A stretch of DNA of 64,000 nt, taken from the NCBI GenBank assembly GCA_012934845.2, contig WNNJ02002241.1:124001-188000 (forward strand), in the 5' to 3' direction. The notes under the pieces are model-generated. The model worked only from the letters and a program-made list of their open reading frames with translations. It searched no databases and was not told the DNA's origin. This document shows, piece by piece, positions 12,040 through 24,344 of this stretch; the stretch's first letter is position 1; every line of letters starts with the position of its first letter. Made by a program: the position numbers and the translations under genes. The stretch is from Pomphorhynchus laevis (lineage: Eukaryota; Acanthocephala; Palaeacanthocephala; Echinorhynchida; Pomphorhynchidae).

Positions 12040-13180
12040 TCCCAACATACACAGCCTCGTGGCCCGCCTCTAGAATGCTTCATAATCACGGGAGCTTATT
12101 TTTAGTTATTGGATAACACGCTTGAACACAATATTCTAAGTGTGGCCTAACCAAGGATTTATACAATCTTGTCGATGTGCCAATATTCATCTTTAGAAAT
12201 GAATTCTTAATACAATGGAGCAAGTAACTTAAGAAGTTGGGGGGGTAGATATCATCTGGATCTGCTGTTGATTATCTAGATAATCTAGCCAATTCTACAA
12301 AAACCTCACGTGCTATTATCATTAAAAATAGAGAATCAATTTCTACCTGTTGTGATGTTGCATCTCCACAGACTCTAAAGAAAGCATCTAGCGTTATCTC
12401 AATAGGGGCTGCAAACACTTCTACCATGCTGTCTGGCAGTGTCACACAAGCGTTACCATCTCTTAAATATAATAGCTAGTTGCAGAGCTTTGAATTCCTT
12501 CACATAAGACCAAATTTTTTGATTCTGTATCAAGTTGTAAAGCTAATCGACCTTGAAAACTTTGCCTTTTTGTAATCTTAAAGTGATCGACGAAATTACG
12601 GAACATTGTATACCGTCTATGTTTGAGAGCATATCGCAATCCAGTGTCAAACCAAGGAAGGTATTTAGCTTTACTTTTTGGTACTCTACGGAGTGGCGCA
12701 AACTCATCTGCAAGTACTAATAAACCTGATTAGATAACATGCCACTGTACCTCAATGTCGTCAATAGAACAGTTGAATGATGCTCCTAACGCCACCTCTC
12801 GTAATGCTTTTGCATCAATTTGTTGTCAAAATAATTGAACAAAATCATACAATGATCGCTCAATCCAATGGGACTTGGATTGAGCATATATTAGAAAAAT
12901 ATTTTTTGAATGCTCATTTATTAAATTATTCAGACAGAAATGGCCTGATCTAAAACCATGTTGGGAATCGGTTAAGATATTGTTTCGATTAAGATGTAAT
13001 CTTAGTCTTTTGGCAATAAGACGTTCGATCATCTTGGAAAAGACACTTATAAAGCTAATTGGTTAAAAGTCAGAGCAAATTACAGTCGGACTCCCTTTTA
13101 AGAATTGGAACTATAACGGCACGTTTCCAAGCATCGGAAATCCAACAGTGTATCATACTGTCATCAAATAATTGATGTAC
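12040..13180 (-). mobile_element. Rearranged LINE pieces (CR1/Jockey-like)
   Basis: Three blocks lie on the minus strand. 13180-12826 gives reverse-transcriptase start motifs (WKRAVIVPILKR, then MIERLIAKRL and SQHGFRSG). 12826-12480 gives the region normally found between endonuclease and RT (RRVPKSKAKYLPWFDTGLRY). 12240-12050 gives the C-terminal motif YKSLVRPHLEYCVQA. The second block should precede the first, so this is a scrambled or double insertion rather than a simple truncated copy. Several stops interrupt it (for example after QWHVI). Confidence 0.65.
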
Positions 13181-13184
13181 ATAT

Positions 13185-13880
13185 CCACAAACAACCGGTT
13201 CCAGAGCATCTTAGGCTTCCATTTCTACAACATACTTTCACTTAAACCTTTCGTTAGAGATAAAGTACGCTCATCTACCTTGATTCTCCGCAACCTCCGT
13301 CAAATTCGTAGATTGATCGATTTCCCTTGTATGACTCTCATTTCTTCTCTCCATTTCTCAAGACTTGATTACTGTCTTAGTCTGTTTTCCAACTCACTTA
13401 AATCGACCCTTCTTCCACTACAACGCATTGTAAACGCAGGCGTTCGAATTCTCCTCCGTCTTCGTCATTTTGATCATACATCTCACCATCTTGCTTCTCT
13501 TGATTTGCCTACCATTTATTCTCATATTCAAATACGTATTCTTCTCATTGATTTCCGCCTTGTAACTTTTCCGACTCTTCATTTCTCAACCTTCCTTTTC
13601 TCGACAATTCTCGTCCTGATTAGTGTTCTTAGCGTTCCCGTAATTCCCTTCTTTTACATGTCCCAAACTATACTCTACCTCTTTTGACTTCCGCTCCTTC
13701 CTTGTGGCTGCCCCTCTCTCGTGGAATCATCTGCCCATTTATATACGCTAATCAACCTCAATGCCGTGTTTCAAACGCCAAATCCAGTCTCATTTAAACA
13801 ATTTAAGAAATTTATCTATAGGACGTTTGATGTTTTTCAGTTAGTGAACTTGTAAGCGTGCAGTTGGCACGCATTTGACA
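13185..13880 (+). mobile_element. LINE 3' region of L2/CR1/Rex type
   Basis: The frame reads LKPFVRDKVRSSTLILRNLR, then LHFSRLDYCLSLFSNSLKST, then LLPLQRIVNAGVRILLRL. This is the thumb and C-terminal region typical of L2/CR1/Rex-like elements (SRLDYCN.L...LP...L..LQ.VQNAAAR). The main frame closes at 13687, but coding similarity continues in another frame (PVSFKQFKKFIYRTFD) to about 13850, so a frameshift is present. A related segment in the opposite orientation lies at 15900-16360 (PFVRDKVRSFNLILRDIRRI). Confidence 0.7.
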
Positions 13881-14985
13881 ATATAGTCAGGACCATATGA
13901 TCATGAAGTATTAAAGAAGTATTAAAGAAGTATTAATGATACTTTTGATATATTGTATGCTCGTCTAAATTGGGTTGATCATCATAAATAGAACCTTACT
14001 AAAAAATTCCTTTTATTCTAATATACGCCCATAAAACCGTTTGAATTTGTAATAAATTATGTCTTTTGCATTAAATTCTATTTGTTGCGTTAGATTAATT
14101 ATTACTAATATAAAGTTTTGTGACTGATGGTCATCGTTTGTTCATCTTAATATTCGATTATTTACTTTAAACTGATTTGTCTGCAAGATCATGTATACGT
14201 GAAAAAGTATCCTTATTCACTCGGCATTCGACACTTCCTTATTGAATGTTAACACCGTGCACTGAAATTACTTCAATTAAATTATTAAATTTAGAAACAA
14301 AATTCAATTTATTTTCATTTTATCAAAATGTTTAGCTACAAACTTTCATAATTGGGAAATTAAATTTTCGTGTGCTAATTTATCTGTGAAAATTTAAACA
14401 AAAACAAAATATCATTATGTCTGGTTCTTAAATATCATTATGTCTGGTTCTCGAATACTAGGACCATTTTTCTAATGTATTATTTGATACCACTTAATCA
14501 GAATATTTTTATGGATATTAACAGTAAAAGTTAGCATAAAAAAAGATTAATAATTACAGTATGTAGTTTAAGCTATATACCTTTGTCATCCATTTCGCAA
14601 CCAGCAAATCTTATACGTTTGACAGGAACAAACACAATATTCTCGTGATAACCATGCAGAGTTTCTAAGCACCTAACAATATAATTTGGTGTTTGTGCCG
14701 TCCAAATTTCATCAAACAGTTGTTAGTAAAATCGTTTACACACAAAATATCTAGGCATTGCCCCTTGAACATAGTAAACAAGGTACTTCTTCGTCCTTAA
14801 TCTATGTGCGTAGTTGACATATATATTACTAACCATTAGTTTGGTATCGAATTAAAGCATTTGCTATAAGCACTTTATTTTCTGGATAGTAAGATAATCC
14901 ATTTATAAAATGACTAAAAGCATAGAAGTGTAAACGCATGAATGATCGACTTTAAAAAATGATCGACGAATAAATTCCATCATTC
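13881..14985. other. AT-rich spacer
   Basis: Contains a short duplication (GTATTAAAGAA repeated at 13908-13935 and AAATATCATTATGTCTGGTTCT at about 14409 and 14431). No gene could be supported. Confidence 0.45.
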
Positions 14986-14987
14986 GT

Positions 14988-15280
14988 ATCATACGAGAAC
15001 AATCGTGCATTTGAAGAGAGATGCTGTCAACAGTCCAAACTCCAAGATCGTTATACGATGAGGTAGCTTCATTGCAAACATTTCTAAGATATTACTTTCA
15101 CTTTTGATGCATGGCGAAATATTATCATGGATGTTTCCAAAGTGTAAAAGATCTCGACTGGACTCTCGTGTGTCAGAGACCCTGAGTGGTTCAATTGGAC
15201 GGGGGTGCGTTATTGTATGCTCTAGGGTGCTAATCCCCAGTCCTTTTTTAAAAAGATAAAGAATGTAATGAAAATATGAA
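14988..15280 (+). mobile_element. LINE family 1, short 3' fragment
   Basis: One plus-strand frame around 15170-15240 reads VVQLDGGALLYALG, matching VVQSNGGALDRLEG from the C-terminal coding region of the minus-strand LINE at 20745-21068. Only this tail survives and it contains stops. Confidence 0.5.
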
Positions 15281-15467
15281 CTTAGACATCGATTGTATTT
15301 TGTTTGTTTTGTTTTTTCTAGGCTTAAATATGTTATTAGCTTCATGTTGTTCTTAGTAAAATAATCTGTTATTATTAAAGTGTAAAATTAAAAAAAACAG
15401 AAACGATTTATGTATTCATATGTTTCTGGAAGATCGCCGAATCGAGTTCACTAAAAGTCGGTTGATC

Positions 15468-16365
15468 TTAAAATCGTGTGCATAAAAATAATATAGGACA
15501 AGGTTGAAAATTAGGGTGTATATGATCAGCAAGTTTTATGCTTAATTTTTCAATTGAAACTTGATGAACGACACAAATCAAGCAATTTACCCTATAGCAA
15601 ATATTTAGTCGAATACGTTGGCATTTATTAGCTACGTTGACACTGGGCAACGATCCATCGTCGGAGACAAAAACCGTTTTATCGATGGATTCCGACGGCG
15701 ATGAGTCGAGAGTGACGAAAAGGGTGGATGTGAATGCGGATGTGGATGGTGGGCCAGGTGAGTTGGGCAAGATGTGTGGATGTGTGCTAGAAGCGACGGA
15801 GACGTAGGAGCACTCGAACGGCGGAGTTGGTAAAGCGTTGTACGGGTAAGATGATGGGTTTTGGAAAATTGGCGAAAAGGCTGAGGCAATAATCGATATT
15901 AGGGAAAGAAACAATGAAAGAAGAGACATACAAGAACGGAAGTCAATCAGGGGGCGGATACGCCGGATGTCACGGAGAATTAAGTTAAACGAGCGGACCT
16001 TGTCACGGACGAAGGGTTAAGGGAAAGATGATAATCGAAATGAAAGCATAAGAAATAGAGATTATAAACTATGGGAATGATTGATGAACCAAAAGATGCA
16101 GGGGGATGAGATATGTTAGGTTGACCAAGGTGGATCCACATTATTTTGGACTTTTCGGGGTTTAGAACGAGACGAAGATGGGAGATACGTTTGTAGATAG
16201 AATACAAACATTTAGAGGCTGAAATGCCGATATCGTGTATGCGATGGGCGGGTGCATGACCTATCACCGGTAGGTGATAGGTCATGCACCAATAATTAAG
16301 AACAACGCTTCGAAAACTAGCCACGGGCAGTGTAACCATATCGTAAGAATACCATTCCAAGCTCG
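15468..16365 (-). mobile_element. LINE 3' region of L2/CR1/Rex type, minus copy
   Basis: From 16360 downward the frame reads ISHLRLVLNPEKSKIMWIHL (region after the YADD motif). After a frameshift near 16015 it reads PFVRDKVRSFNLILRDIRRI, homologous to the plus-strand piece at 13245-13330. The following minus-strand frame (15929-15468, 153 residues) is proline/serine-rich, less AT-biased than its surroundings and not recognised. It may be a separate retroelement fragment joined at about 15890. Confidence 0.6.
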
Positions 16366-16419
16366 TAATGTTCTGTGGGAAAATCGAGAGGACGTGTTAC
16401 TTGACCCAGGTCCACAATT

Positions 16420-17335
16420 CATCAAATGAAACGAGTGTCCTCTGTGGACCGTCTTCTATTTGTTATCACATATTGTTGTAGATACCCGTAAATCCCCTTC
16501 ACCGTAAAGTACATGGCTAACATATCTAGGTACATTAACATGCAACGGACACTATTAACATTAATCGCGAGTAGGCGTTGTGAGTAGCTCAGATTTGAAA
16601 TTTCATTGCATAATTTGCAACCACGTCGTAGAATACATTCTAAACTGTTAACCTCACCATTGTAAATTGAAAAATTCGCTTGGATACTGTATTCTAAATA
16701 AGGACGTACTAGATATTTATATAAGACGCCAAAGCATGAAGGTAATAGGGGCGTAAGAACATTCTTAATAATGTAAAGTTTTCTCTCAGCTTCAGTACAT
16801 CTACGATCAATGTCAACTCTAGTTCTCAAGGTTCGATCCCAAATTATTCCAAAATCCCGAACACTCGCAACTTTTTCGATCCATTGTAACCCTAGCATAT
16901 ATGAACATATAAGTGAAGACCTTCCAAAGCGCATGTGGGCAAATTTTGATACATTAATCAATAAACCGGTCTAACAACTCCATTCGTAAATTTTATTAAC
17001 TTCCATCTGAAATTTCACACGGTCAGCAAACGAATCAATTTTGGCTCATATTTTCAAATCATCAGCGTACGCAAGACATTTACAATTTATTTTATGCAAC
17101 AAGGAGTCAACGAAAATTGTAAGAGAGGTTCCAACACTGTACCTTGAGGAACACCGGTATTCAAATCTCTGGGGTCAGATAGGCTTTCACCAATACGGAC
17201 ATAAAATTGACGATTACTGAGGAAATTGCTGACCCAACCAACAACACTGAGGTGAATGCCGTAAGAAATCAATACCTTGTTTAGTAGGGAATGACATATT
17301 AATTGCAATGGGAATGTCATTAAATCGTGAATAAA
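16420..17335 (-). mobile_element. LINE reverse transcriptase, 5'-truncated (CR1/Jockey-like)
   Basis: On the minus strand the RT finger/palm region appears in order: KVLISYGIHLSVVGWVSNFL, then SNRQFYVRIG, NTGVPQGTVLEPLL, KCLAYADDLKI (about 17085-17045), and the C-terminal ERKLYIIKNVLTPLLPSCFG, LYKYLVRPYLEYSIQA. VPQG and YADD are the RT catalytic motifs (two of the three catalytic Asp lie in YADD). The YADD segment is separated from its neighbours by two stops and a frame change, so the copy is dead. The 5' half is missing; AT-rich DNA begins at about 17335. Confidence 0.8.
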
Positions 17336-17944
17336 AATAAATAATAATTAGTAATTATTGTAATTAATATAACAATTTATATCGTCTTGTTGGCTATTTT
17401 GGAATATAATTTAAAAACAATAAAACTAGATAATATTGTCAGTATCAAATAAGTGAGGCGTGCAACTTCAAATTTCACTTGAAATGACTACTTTGGAATC
17501 TCGCATCTGCTAATATGGTTTCATTACAGTTATTTTAATTTATAGTCCATTGTCAAGACTCCATATCCCACATGTCAGCTCTCAATAGTAAGAGAAAGAA
17601 AATTCCATTCTCCCTGTTTGGTATCTCTTGTATTAACAAATCACGAAGAATCTTCCTAAAATATGTGGTCAATCCTTATTCTAAACTGCCTCATTTCTAT
17701 TTACGAAGAGGATCTTGTTTGTAAAATCCGCGATTATTATTTAAAAAAGATTTATTTTAACGTGGTAAATGCGTTCCAGCGCACGCTTACATGACCACAT
17801 CAAAACAAAAGTGTAAATTATGTGTCGAGAAGGTGTGAACGGAGGAGGTGCTTGAATGTGATATAGGAGGGAGCGCGGCGGACGTGAAAATATTTGGCTA
17901 TTCGTTCTGATATTTGCCATAGGATTGTTTAATTAAAAATGTTA
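17336..17944. other. Spacer without identified genes
   Basis: No supported coding or repeat feature. A GC-richer patch at 17760-17890 has no frame I recognise. Confidence 0.4.
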
Positions 17945-18070
17945 ACAGTGTGAAAACACCGAAATGTATCAAGCGTTTCTACTACGAAGATGATCGAGAT
18001 TCTAATCACTTTTACTTTAGTACTTGTGTATCTCAAATTGTACTTAGACAATGTATAACGAGCAGAGCTC
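17945..18070 (+). mobile_element. LINE family 1, small internal RT fragment
   Basis: The stretch GTGAAAACACCGAAATGTAT and its downstream 100 bases recur almost exactly at about 18761-18845. Both correspond to the RT segment RFFYEDDPVSRQFYPSTGVP readable at 60405-60470 in the long family 1 copy. About 120 bases are preserved. Confidence 0.55.
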
Positions 18071-18179
18071 ATCATTACATCACAATTAGACTTGCAAGAA
18101 AGAAATAGTTAAATGGCATACAACGTTTTTATTTTTTCTACCATTTTATTTTTCTGTTTGCCTTTATATTTGGTTTCCA

Positions 18180-18670
18180 GCCCAACAAACAATCGCTTAC
18201 CGGCTGATTTATAATAATAACGTTAAATATGTAAATTTCTTTTAAACTCATCCACTTTCTGCGCTTGTACAATCTACCCATTCAGTCGGTTCCATTGACT
18301 TATGATACTTATCCCGAATTACACCGTTCCTGAGCGAGTTATCCTTTGGCGACTCAAGCACAGTGGATGACTACGTAAGCCATTACCGGAACGAACAATA
18401 AATAACTTTCTTATCACATGACTTCGGATATGTAAAGCTTTCCAAGTAAGGTATATGTCACGTATAACTCATTCTTTGCTCACACGACTCATGTTAAGTA
18501 CCTGCCCTGCAATCGGTTGTCGTAACCGATTGTTGAATGCAAGAATCAACTTTGTTGCTCGGCGAAGCACATTCTCTAGTTGAATTACCTTAACCTAAAT
18601 CTCGGATATGTACATTCGGAACTATTCAATAGGTTAATCGAAATAAATGAGTTTGCAAGCAACTTAAAAA
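18180..18670 (-). mobile_element. LINE 3' fragment (thumb and C-terminus)
   Basis: Minus-strand translation gives QLENVLRRATKLILAFNNRL, then farther on FVIRSGNGLRSHPLC and ISIISQWNRLNG, ending near VQAQKVDEFKRNL. This matches the closing region of CR1/Jockey-type elements (LE.VQRRATKL, ...W..L....V.A.....FK..L). Stops interrupt it. Confidence 0.6.
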
Positions 18671-18694
18671 ATCTTTTTAAGAGGGCAACAAATC

Positions 18695-19020
18695 TGTGAC
18701 GGATAAAATCCATCAATCTATCGACTTTTGTTGTGGTTATGTTTCACACTGTTTTCGCAGTGTGAAAACACCGAAATGTATCAAGCGTTTCTACTACAAA
18801 GATGATCAAAATTCTAATCACTTTTACCTAAGTACTGGTGAACCTCAAATCCCTCTCTCTATCCTCGATCTTGCGTTCAGTCGCATCATTTCATTTTAAA
18901 AACACTCATCGTGTAATCGGCGGCGTTTAGACGCATCGATTCCTTTTTAAAAACTCATCGTGTGATCTGAATCTTGCGTTATACGATGATACCACATCCC
19001 GTTCTGCAAAAATACTATCT
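18695..19020 (+). mobile_element. LINE family 1, RT fragment
   Basis: The plus-strand frame reads CIKRFYYKDDQNSNHFYLST followed by GEPQIPLSILDLAFSRI, equivalent to RFFYEDD....FYPSTGVPQSPL in the copy at 60405-60480. A degraded YADDT equivalent follows (TTATACGATGATACCACATC at about 18979). It is a second, slightly longer copy of the fragment at 17945. Confidence 0.6.
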
Positions 19021-19094
19021 TCTTAAGAAACAAACTTCCTCGATATGTGTTTTTAATACTTCGAATTCACTTGTAATTATCTTTAATGACACTC

Positions 19095-19165
19095 TTTTAG
19101 TCTTATTTGGTCTTATTTTAGTCTTATTTAGTCTTATTCAGTCTTATTTAGTCTTATTTAAATAT
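19095..19165 (+). repeat. Short tandem repeat of about 10 bp (TAGTCTTATT)
   Basis: Six or so copies of TAGTCTTATT/TGGTCTTATT/CAGTCTTATT follow one another with one-base length differences. Confidence 0.8.
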
Positions 19166-20740
19166 AAAAAATTTTAGTTAAAAATTTCATTATAAGGTAT
19201 TGTGTATTTTATATATTCTATAAATGCAGTTTTTGTCACCAGAGGCTAGTATTTTCATAGAGTTAAAATACTACATATCAGTTCTACATATCATTTCAAT
19301 TTAAAAAATAAATGATATATCCTTGTGATAATATGAAAATCCGCGACATTCAGAAATAATAAACTCATAATTAAATCGTTCCTATATATATTTAAATAAT
19401 AATAAATATTTATAAATATAATTGATATTAACATAGTATATTAAGTAATAGTTTAAGTGATCTCAAAACACAATTCGCTTTGATTTCCTGAACATATTTT
19501 AAATTAATTTAAAAATTATTTTTTTAATAAAGTTATATGAATTTATAGGACATTATTTAAAGAAATATGTTAGAAATGTTTAATAAAATATAAAAATATT
19601 AAAAAATAAATATTTTTGATTGTGAATATACATAATTATGAAATATAATTATTTTTATTTTTTGATTATATAAAAAATAAAAAATAAAAAATAATTTAAA
19701 TTTTAATTAAATATTATTATAAAATTATTTTTATGAGAATATGTAATTAAAATGCATAAACAATATAGTTTCTTAATAATAAATAATAAATTGTCGACGT
19801 ATTTGTACTACAAAGAGCTGTTCTGTAAATTTTTGAAATATTAAAACCACTCAAAGCTAAAAATGAATATTTTTGATAATTTATTTTTATTAATAATTAT
19901 TTTTATTTTTTGATTAAAAAATAGAAATAAAAAAATACAAAATTATTAAAATTTTAATTAAAAAATAAAAATATTTGCTGAATCTTTACAAAATAATTCA
20001 CTTAAGCAAATTTATGCATAGCAAAAAACATGCTTTGATAAAATACAATTATGTATTTAATGAGTGGTTGGGTAATTTAATTTTGTTTTAAATAATTTAT
20101 AGCGGTATCTGTTATATAATGTCAGCAACCACCCACAGGTAAACTCACCCCTAGTATGATTCTATGATAATCCGTTGTACGCGATCGAATTTCTCGTTTT
20201 ACTTTAACATTTTTTACCCTAATGCATTAGCATTTTATTTTACTACAGTAGAAAACGCTCATGCGCAAATTATATATAAAAACTATGTCGACGACAACGC
20301 TGTTCTATCTACTATAAATTAAGGATGTTAAATAAGGATTGCATCCACCTCTATTGCCGTTTTCCACATACATGAATGTTAATGATGAGAAAGAATTGTG
20401 AAAATCAGTTTTCTTGCATAATTTTTGTGGCCTTTCGTGAAAAATATGCTTCTTTCTCTGCGTACAGGAGAACGGAAGAGCCAGACAACAAAAACAATTG
20501 TTAGCAACAAAACTAGTTTTGTTATTTTGCCTAGTTATTGTGCCTGAATATTTTGATTTCGTGACAGAAAACGGCTGCATCTAAGTATGAGAGCAAATTT
20601 AAATTTATTTAATACAAGATAAATTGTCAAATAAAAGTACCAAGTGGCGTCAATGAATATAAGAATAAGAATTTTCTTAAACAACTATAAAACCGATAAT
20701 AATTAAAAAGAAAAACAGCTAAGAAACAAAACGGTACAAG
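19166..20740. other. Extremely AT-rich stretch
   Basis: Long runs of A and T (19380-19990) with no coding signal. The minus-strand frame at 20580-20305 (91 codons) shows no recognisable domain and is probably chance. Confidence 0.45.
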
Positions 20741-20744
20741 AAAT

Positions 20745-23700
20745 CTACAGAAATTTTTGCCCAGTCTTCCAACAAATTTCTAAGGCCTCAGTTCCAGCGG
20801 GATCTGAGCCCTCAAGACGATCCAGCGCGCCGCCATTCGACTGAACCACCCGGGGTATCTTTCTCACCGAAGAATCCAATCGAGGCGGACTATGTTCGGT
20901 AATCGCGAGATGACGAGCTTGAGAAACCTTAGTATTTGTTCTGGGGAACGCCCTCTTGAAAAGAAAACTAATCTCGAGATAGCTCAAGTACCCCCAGAGG
21001 CGCACTTGGGTTTTCCCAATCAATGAAAGATGCTTAGCCCATTTCAGGGACAAACTAGCTTTCTTCACTATACGTTTAAGTCTATCTAAGTCAGCTTTCG
21101 CAGACTAGTTCACCGTAACGGCAAACCCCTGATATTTTACTCGACTTGAGAAGGTGGGGAGTGGTTTATTTGCAAATATGAAGGATAGAGCTGAGAGTGA
21201 TAATCTCTTCATTTTTTTCTTGGTGACATGGGCCCCATAAAAGACGACCACCTGTGATTTCGAGGAGTTCAAAATAAAATTGGACATGGGTAACTGGTCT
21301 TTTAATCTTAAAAAGAAACGGCTGATGCCCGAGACTACATATTTACACCTGCGTCCAGAGAACAGGGATGTGATAACATCAGCTTATACAACTAGATGTT
21401 TATCTCGTTTAAATATCTTATATAGTTCGATGAAACGAAGGGAATAGAGATGCGGTCAAATACAGCAGAAAAATCAAGGAAAACAGCCACAGCAAGTTGA
21501 TAATTGTTATCCCGACAAAACTGATGAACTTCACCAATTGCTGAATGGACCGAGCGCCCTTTGACAAACCCATGAAAATTTGGTGGGATTAAATTACGTC
21601 TAATTAAATGATCGCGGATTGTACGCGCAAGCGCTTTTTTGTAGATGGAGATGAGAGATTTCTGAATCAAAATAGGCCGCAGGGCTTTAGGAAATGAGAC
21701 CGGATTACGTTTTAATAAAAAAATTCTACGACTGATATTGATGCCGGCTATGTCGGAAGGTGAGGCTAAAAACAATGTGACAGCCACTTCTCTTCTTTGA
21801 TCGTTTGTCAAAAGCTGGAAGACCGGAGAAGATAGTAGAGCGACGGAATTGGAGGTGCCCGGAAGTAAACCCCAAGAGCTAAGGATATCTGTAACAGATA
21901 AGTCCCTGCTCCTGAAGCCATCCAAAGACGGGATTGGTTGGGAATATTGAGTGGCTCCATAATTATGTGTGGATAGTGATTCTTCCAAAACTCTGTCAAG
22001 GCCAATGCTCCCAATCCAACCCATAGCCATATGGAAGACTGAGGAGAATTAAGGTAAGCAAGACTCACCCTATCCTTGCTCAGCTGGAACATATATCTAG
22101 AGATCCAGTATTCATCCGAAAGGGCCTGTCCGGAAGGAACAGAACGATTAGGAAGGTGTAGCACTTTAGCCATGACCTTGAGTTTTGTTGGAATATGATT
22201 GTAAATGCGACCTTTATATGTAGTCAAAAGCAACGCGATAGCTTGCGATGAGAGGTAGGAATTAAATTCGGTCAAACTCTCATTTTCAATTCCGGGGAAG
22301 AGTTGGATAGCTGCCTGAAAGAAAGCCACTCTGATGGGATCAGGTGATACATCCTTCTAAGCAACTTATCTTTCTCTATCCGCCAACGAATTCGGTCATA
22401 AGAGGTGGTCAGTTTTTGACGCGACTGCTCAATACAGATGGATTTCAACAACCACATATTATGTATCAGTAATATGTCGAGAAGAGAATTAGTAGTTGAG
22501 CAATTAAAGGTGGGGGGAAGGTGGTTTATGAATAAGATAGTCGTTCCTGTTTCTGCGGATTGCTGCATTAATCCGACGACCAGTTCTATCGTTGAAGTCA
22601 CCAAGTATCATGTCATAACCACTACTCAATATGCGATCCAGGAGGTCACGGTTCTTGTGCATTTCCTCTGACCGAATATAGATATTGGCTATGTTGATGC
22701 GTTTACCGTTTTTACAGAGTGATATAGCTAAACAACACAGGGCTAAACAAGAATAGTTTAAAAGGAGGGATGATCTTAAGGAGCATTTAACTAGGGTTAA
22801 AAGACCTTGAGATAAATAGGAGTGATAAGTTGTTATGTACGGAGTAAAGTGGGTATAAATGTGCTTAGGGATAAATCGAGTAATGTCATGAGGGAGACGG
22901 ATAGATTGCGTCTCCTAAAGTACTATAACATCTGCGTCTCTACCAGATAGAGGGCTGAGGGCAGAAGCACCTCCCGAGTTCCACTGAAGCATATCCAGTG
23001 TAAAAGGCTCTTGACTACTTAGACGTGTTAATTCAGCTGGAGTGGGATTACCTACCCATATCAGGAGCCAGGAGAGAGAAGATTGCCCTTCTCACTCTTA
23101 TCCCCACCAGGAGTAGACACTTGCCCAACGGCATTGTCTTCATTTCCCAGGGCTATCACCTATTGCGATCCATTAGTCCTTGCAAGTGCATTCGGAGCTA
23201 AAGGCGGACTTACAGCAGTCCTATGTATGGACCCCTTTGGCCTTATTGCCTTCGAGTAAATAGGAAAAGGGATACGCGATTCCACATGTTCTTTAAGTAA
23301 GTTGACGACAATGGGTTGAAATTCATCTTTCAAGGTCTTGTATCCAATAAAGTCACAATATCGCAATGGGCCATTCTTACTCCCAAGGATTGACTGAGTC
23401 TACTGCAAAGTAAGCTATTCTAGGTGCCGGTGAACCAATGTGTAATCTTTAATAAGCCTTGAATAAGGGGCAACGTCTAGACCACGACGGGTGGAGTCCT
23501 CCACAGTTGTTGCGTTGAGGGGAGAGGTCAAATTCCCCTCGTGGACTTCCCCAGCTCCAAATACGCCACAAGCATAGGGCTTAGAACAAGTAGAAACCCG
23601 TGTCTCTACTTAGTCCCCATCCATTGCATCTATTGCAATGTGGAAACGTTAGCGTGATTGTAACCCAATAATTAATTGCACTTTCTTTTAGCAAGGAGCT

Positions 23701-24085
23701 CAGCATTATCTACGGAAGTGGAGCAGAACGAAATAGAAATGGCTAGACCATTTTCACCATAATGTGGCGAGTGTTTGCCACCTTAAAGTTCTTCTCTAAG
23801 TTTCAATATCTTCACCGGAGGCATATGCAGTAAAATTCGAAACCTTTAAAGTTGCTTGAATGGGCTTATAATCAGCTGAGCTATAGTCAGACAAGTTTTT
23901 TTTGTGAAGTAGTCTAGATATGAGTAAGCCAGATCAGGAAAATAAAAAGAAATTCGAACTTCCGCTTCGAGGAATCGAATAGAATTGAAAAGAACTCTCT
24001 TCAGAAATTTCGAAACGAGCTCTCTCAAAAAAATGTTAAAGGGAGAGATTTTCTCCAATGGTTTTTTCATATTTATCACTACCAG
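20745..24085 (-). mobile_element. LINE family 1, longest minus-strand copy
   Basis: Going down from 24080 there is a possible ORF1 relic (VRISFYFPDLAYSYLD at about 23950, similar to RTSFTYPDLAV of the 58.5-kb copy). The N-terminal AP-type endonuclease follows (LDMLQWNSGGASALSPLSG, DADVIVL then a stop where the sister copy has Gln, ETQSIRLP, at 23000-22900). The endonuclease catalytic GDFND motif is at about 22640 (YDMILGDFNDRTGRRINAA). The RT start is at 21680-21440 (LRPILIQKSLISIYKKALAR, PNFHGFVKGRSVHSAIGE, VAVFLDFSAVFDRI), and the C-terminal tail lies at 21068-20745. The central palm with YADD is missing (junction about 21400-21290), so the copy is internally deleted as well as frame-broken. 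It encodes a retrotransposition endonuclease/RT of the non-LTR class. Confidence 0.8.
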
Positions 24086-24344
24086 GTTAGTTAATTTTGG
24101 AACAGGAGGGAGTTCACCCTCCGTGCTAGAAATAGATATATTTGCAAGATCACTAACCTATAATCCTTATTTGACTGTATCTCCATTGAAAGCAAAAACT
24201 GTTGGATAGTGTTTCCGCTGTTGCACATTTTCAGAATTGTCAATGAATATAAATGAATATAAAAATCAGTGTAGAATAACGCACACCAATAAATTGGACA
24301 TTGAAAAATTACAATAAAGAAATTGCTTTCATATAAAAATACAG

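Noticed and set aside
15632-15929. Proline/serine-rich minus-strand frames resembling a secreted or mucin-like peptide
   Set aside because: They follow directly on LINE RT sequence without exon borders and the composition alone does not support a gene.
20305-20580. 91-codon minus-strand frame with several Cys
   Set aside because: No motif spacing matches a known zinc finger and there is no start context, splice site or copy elsewhere.
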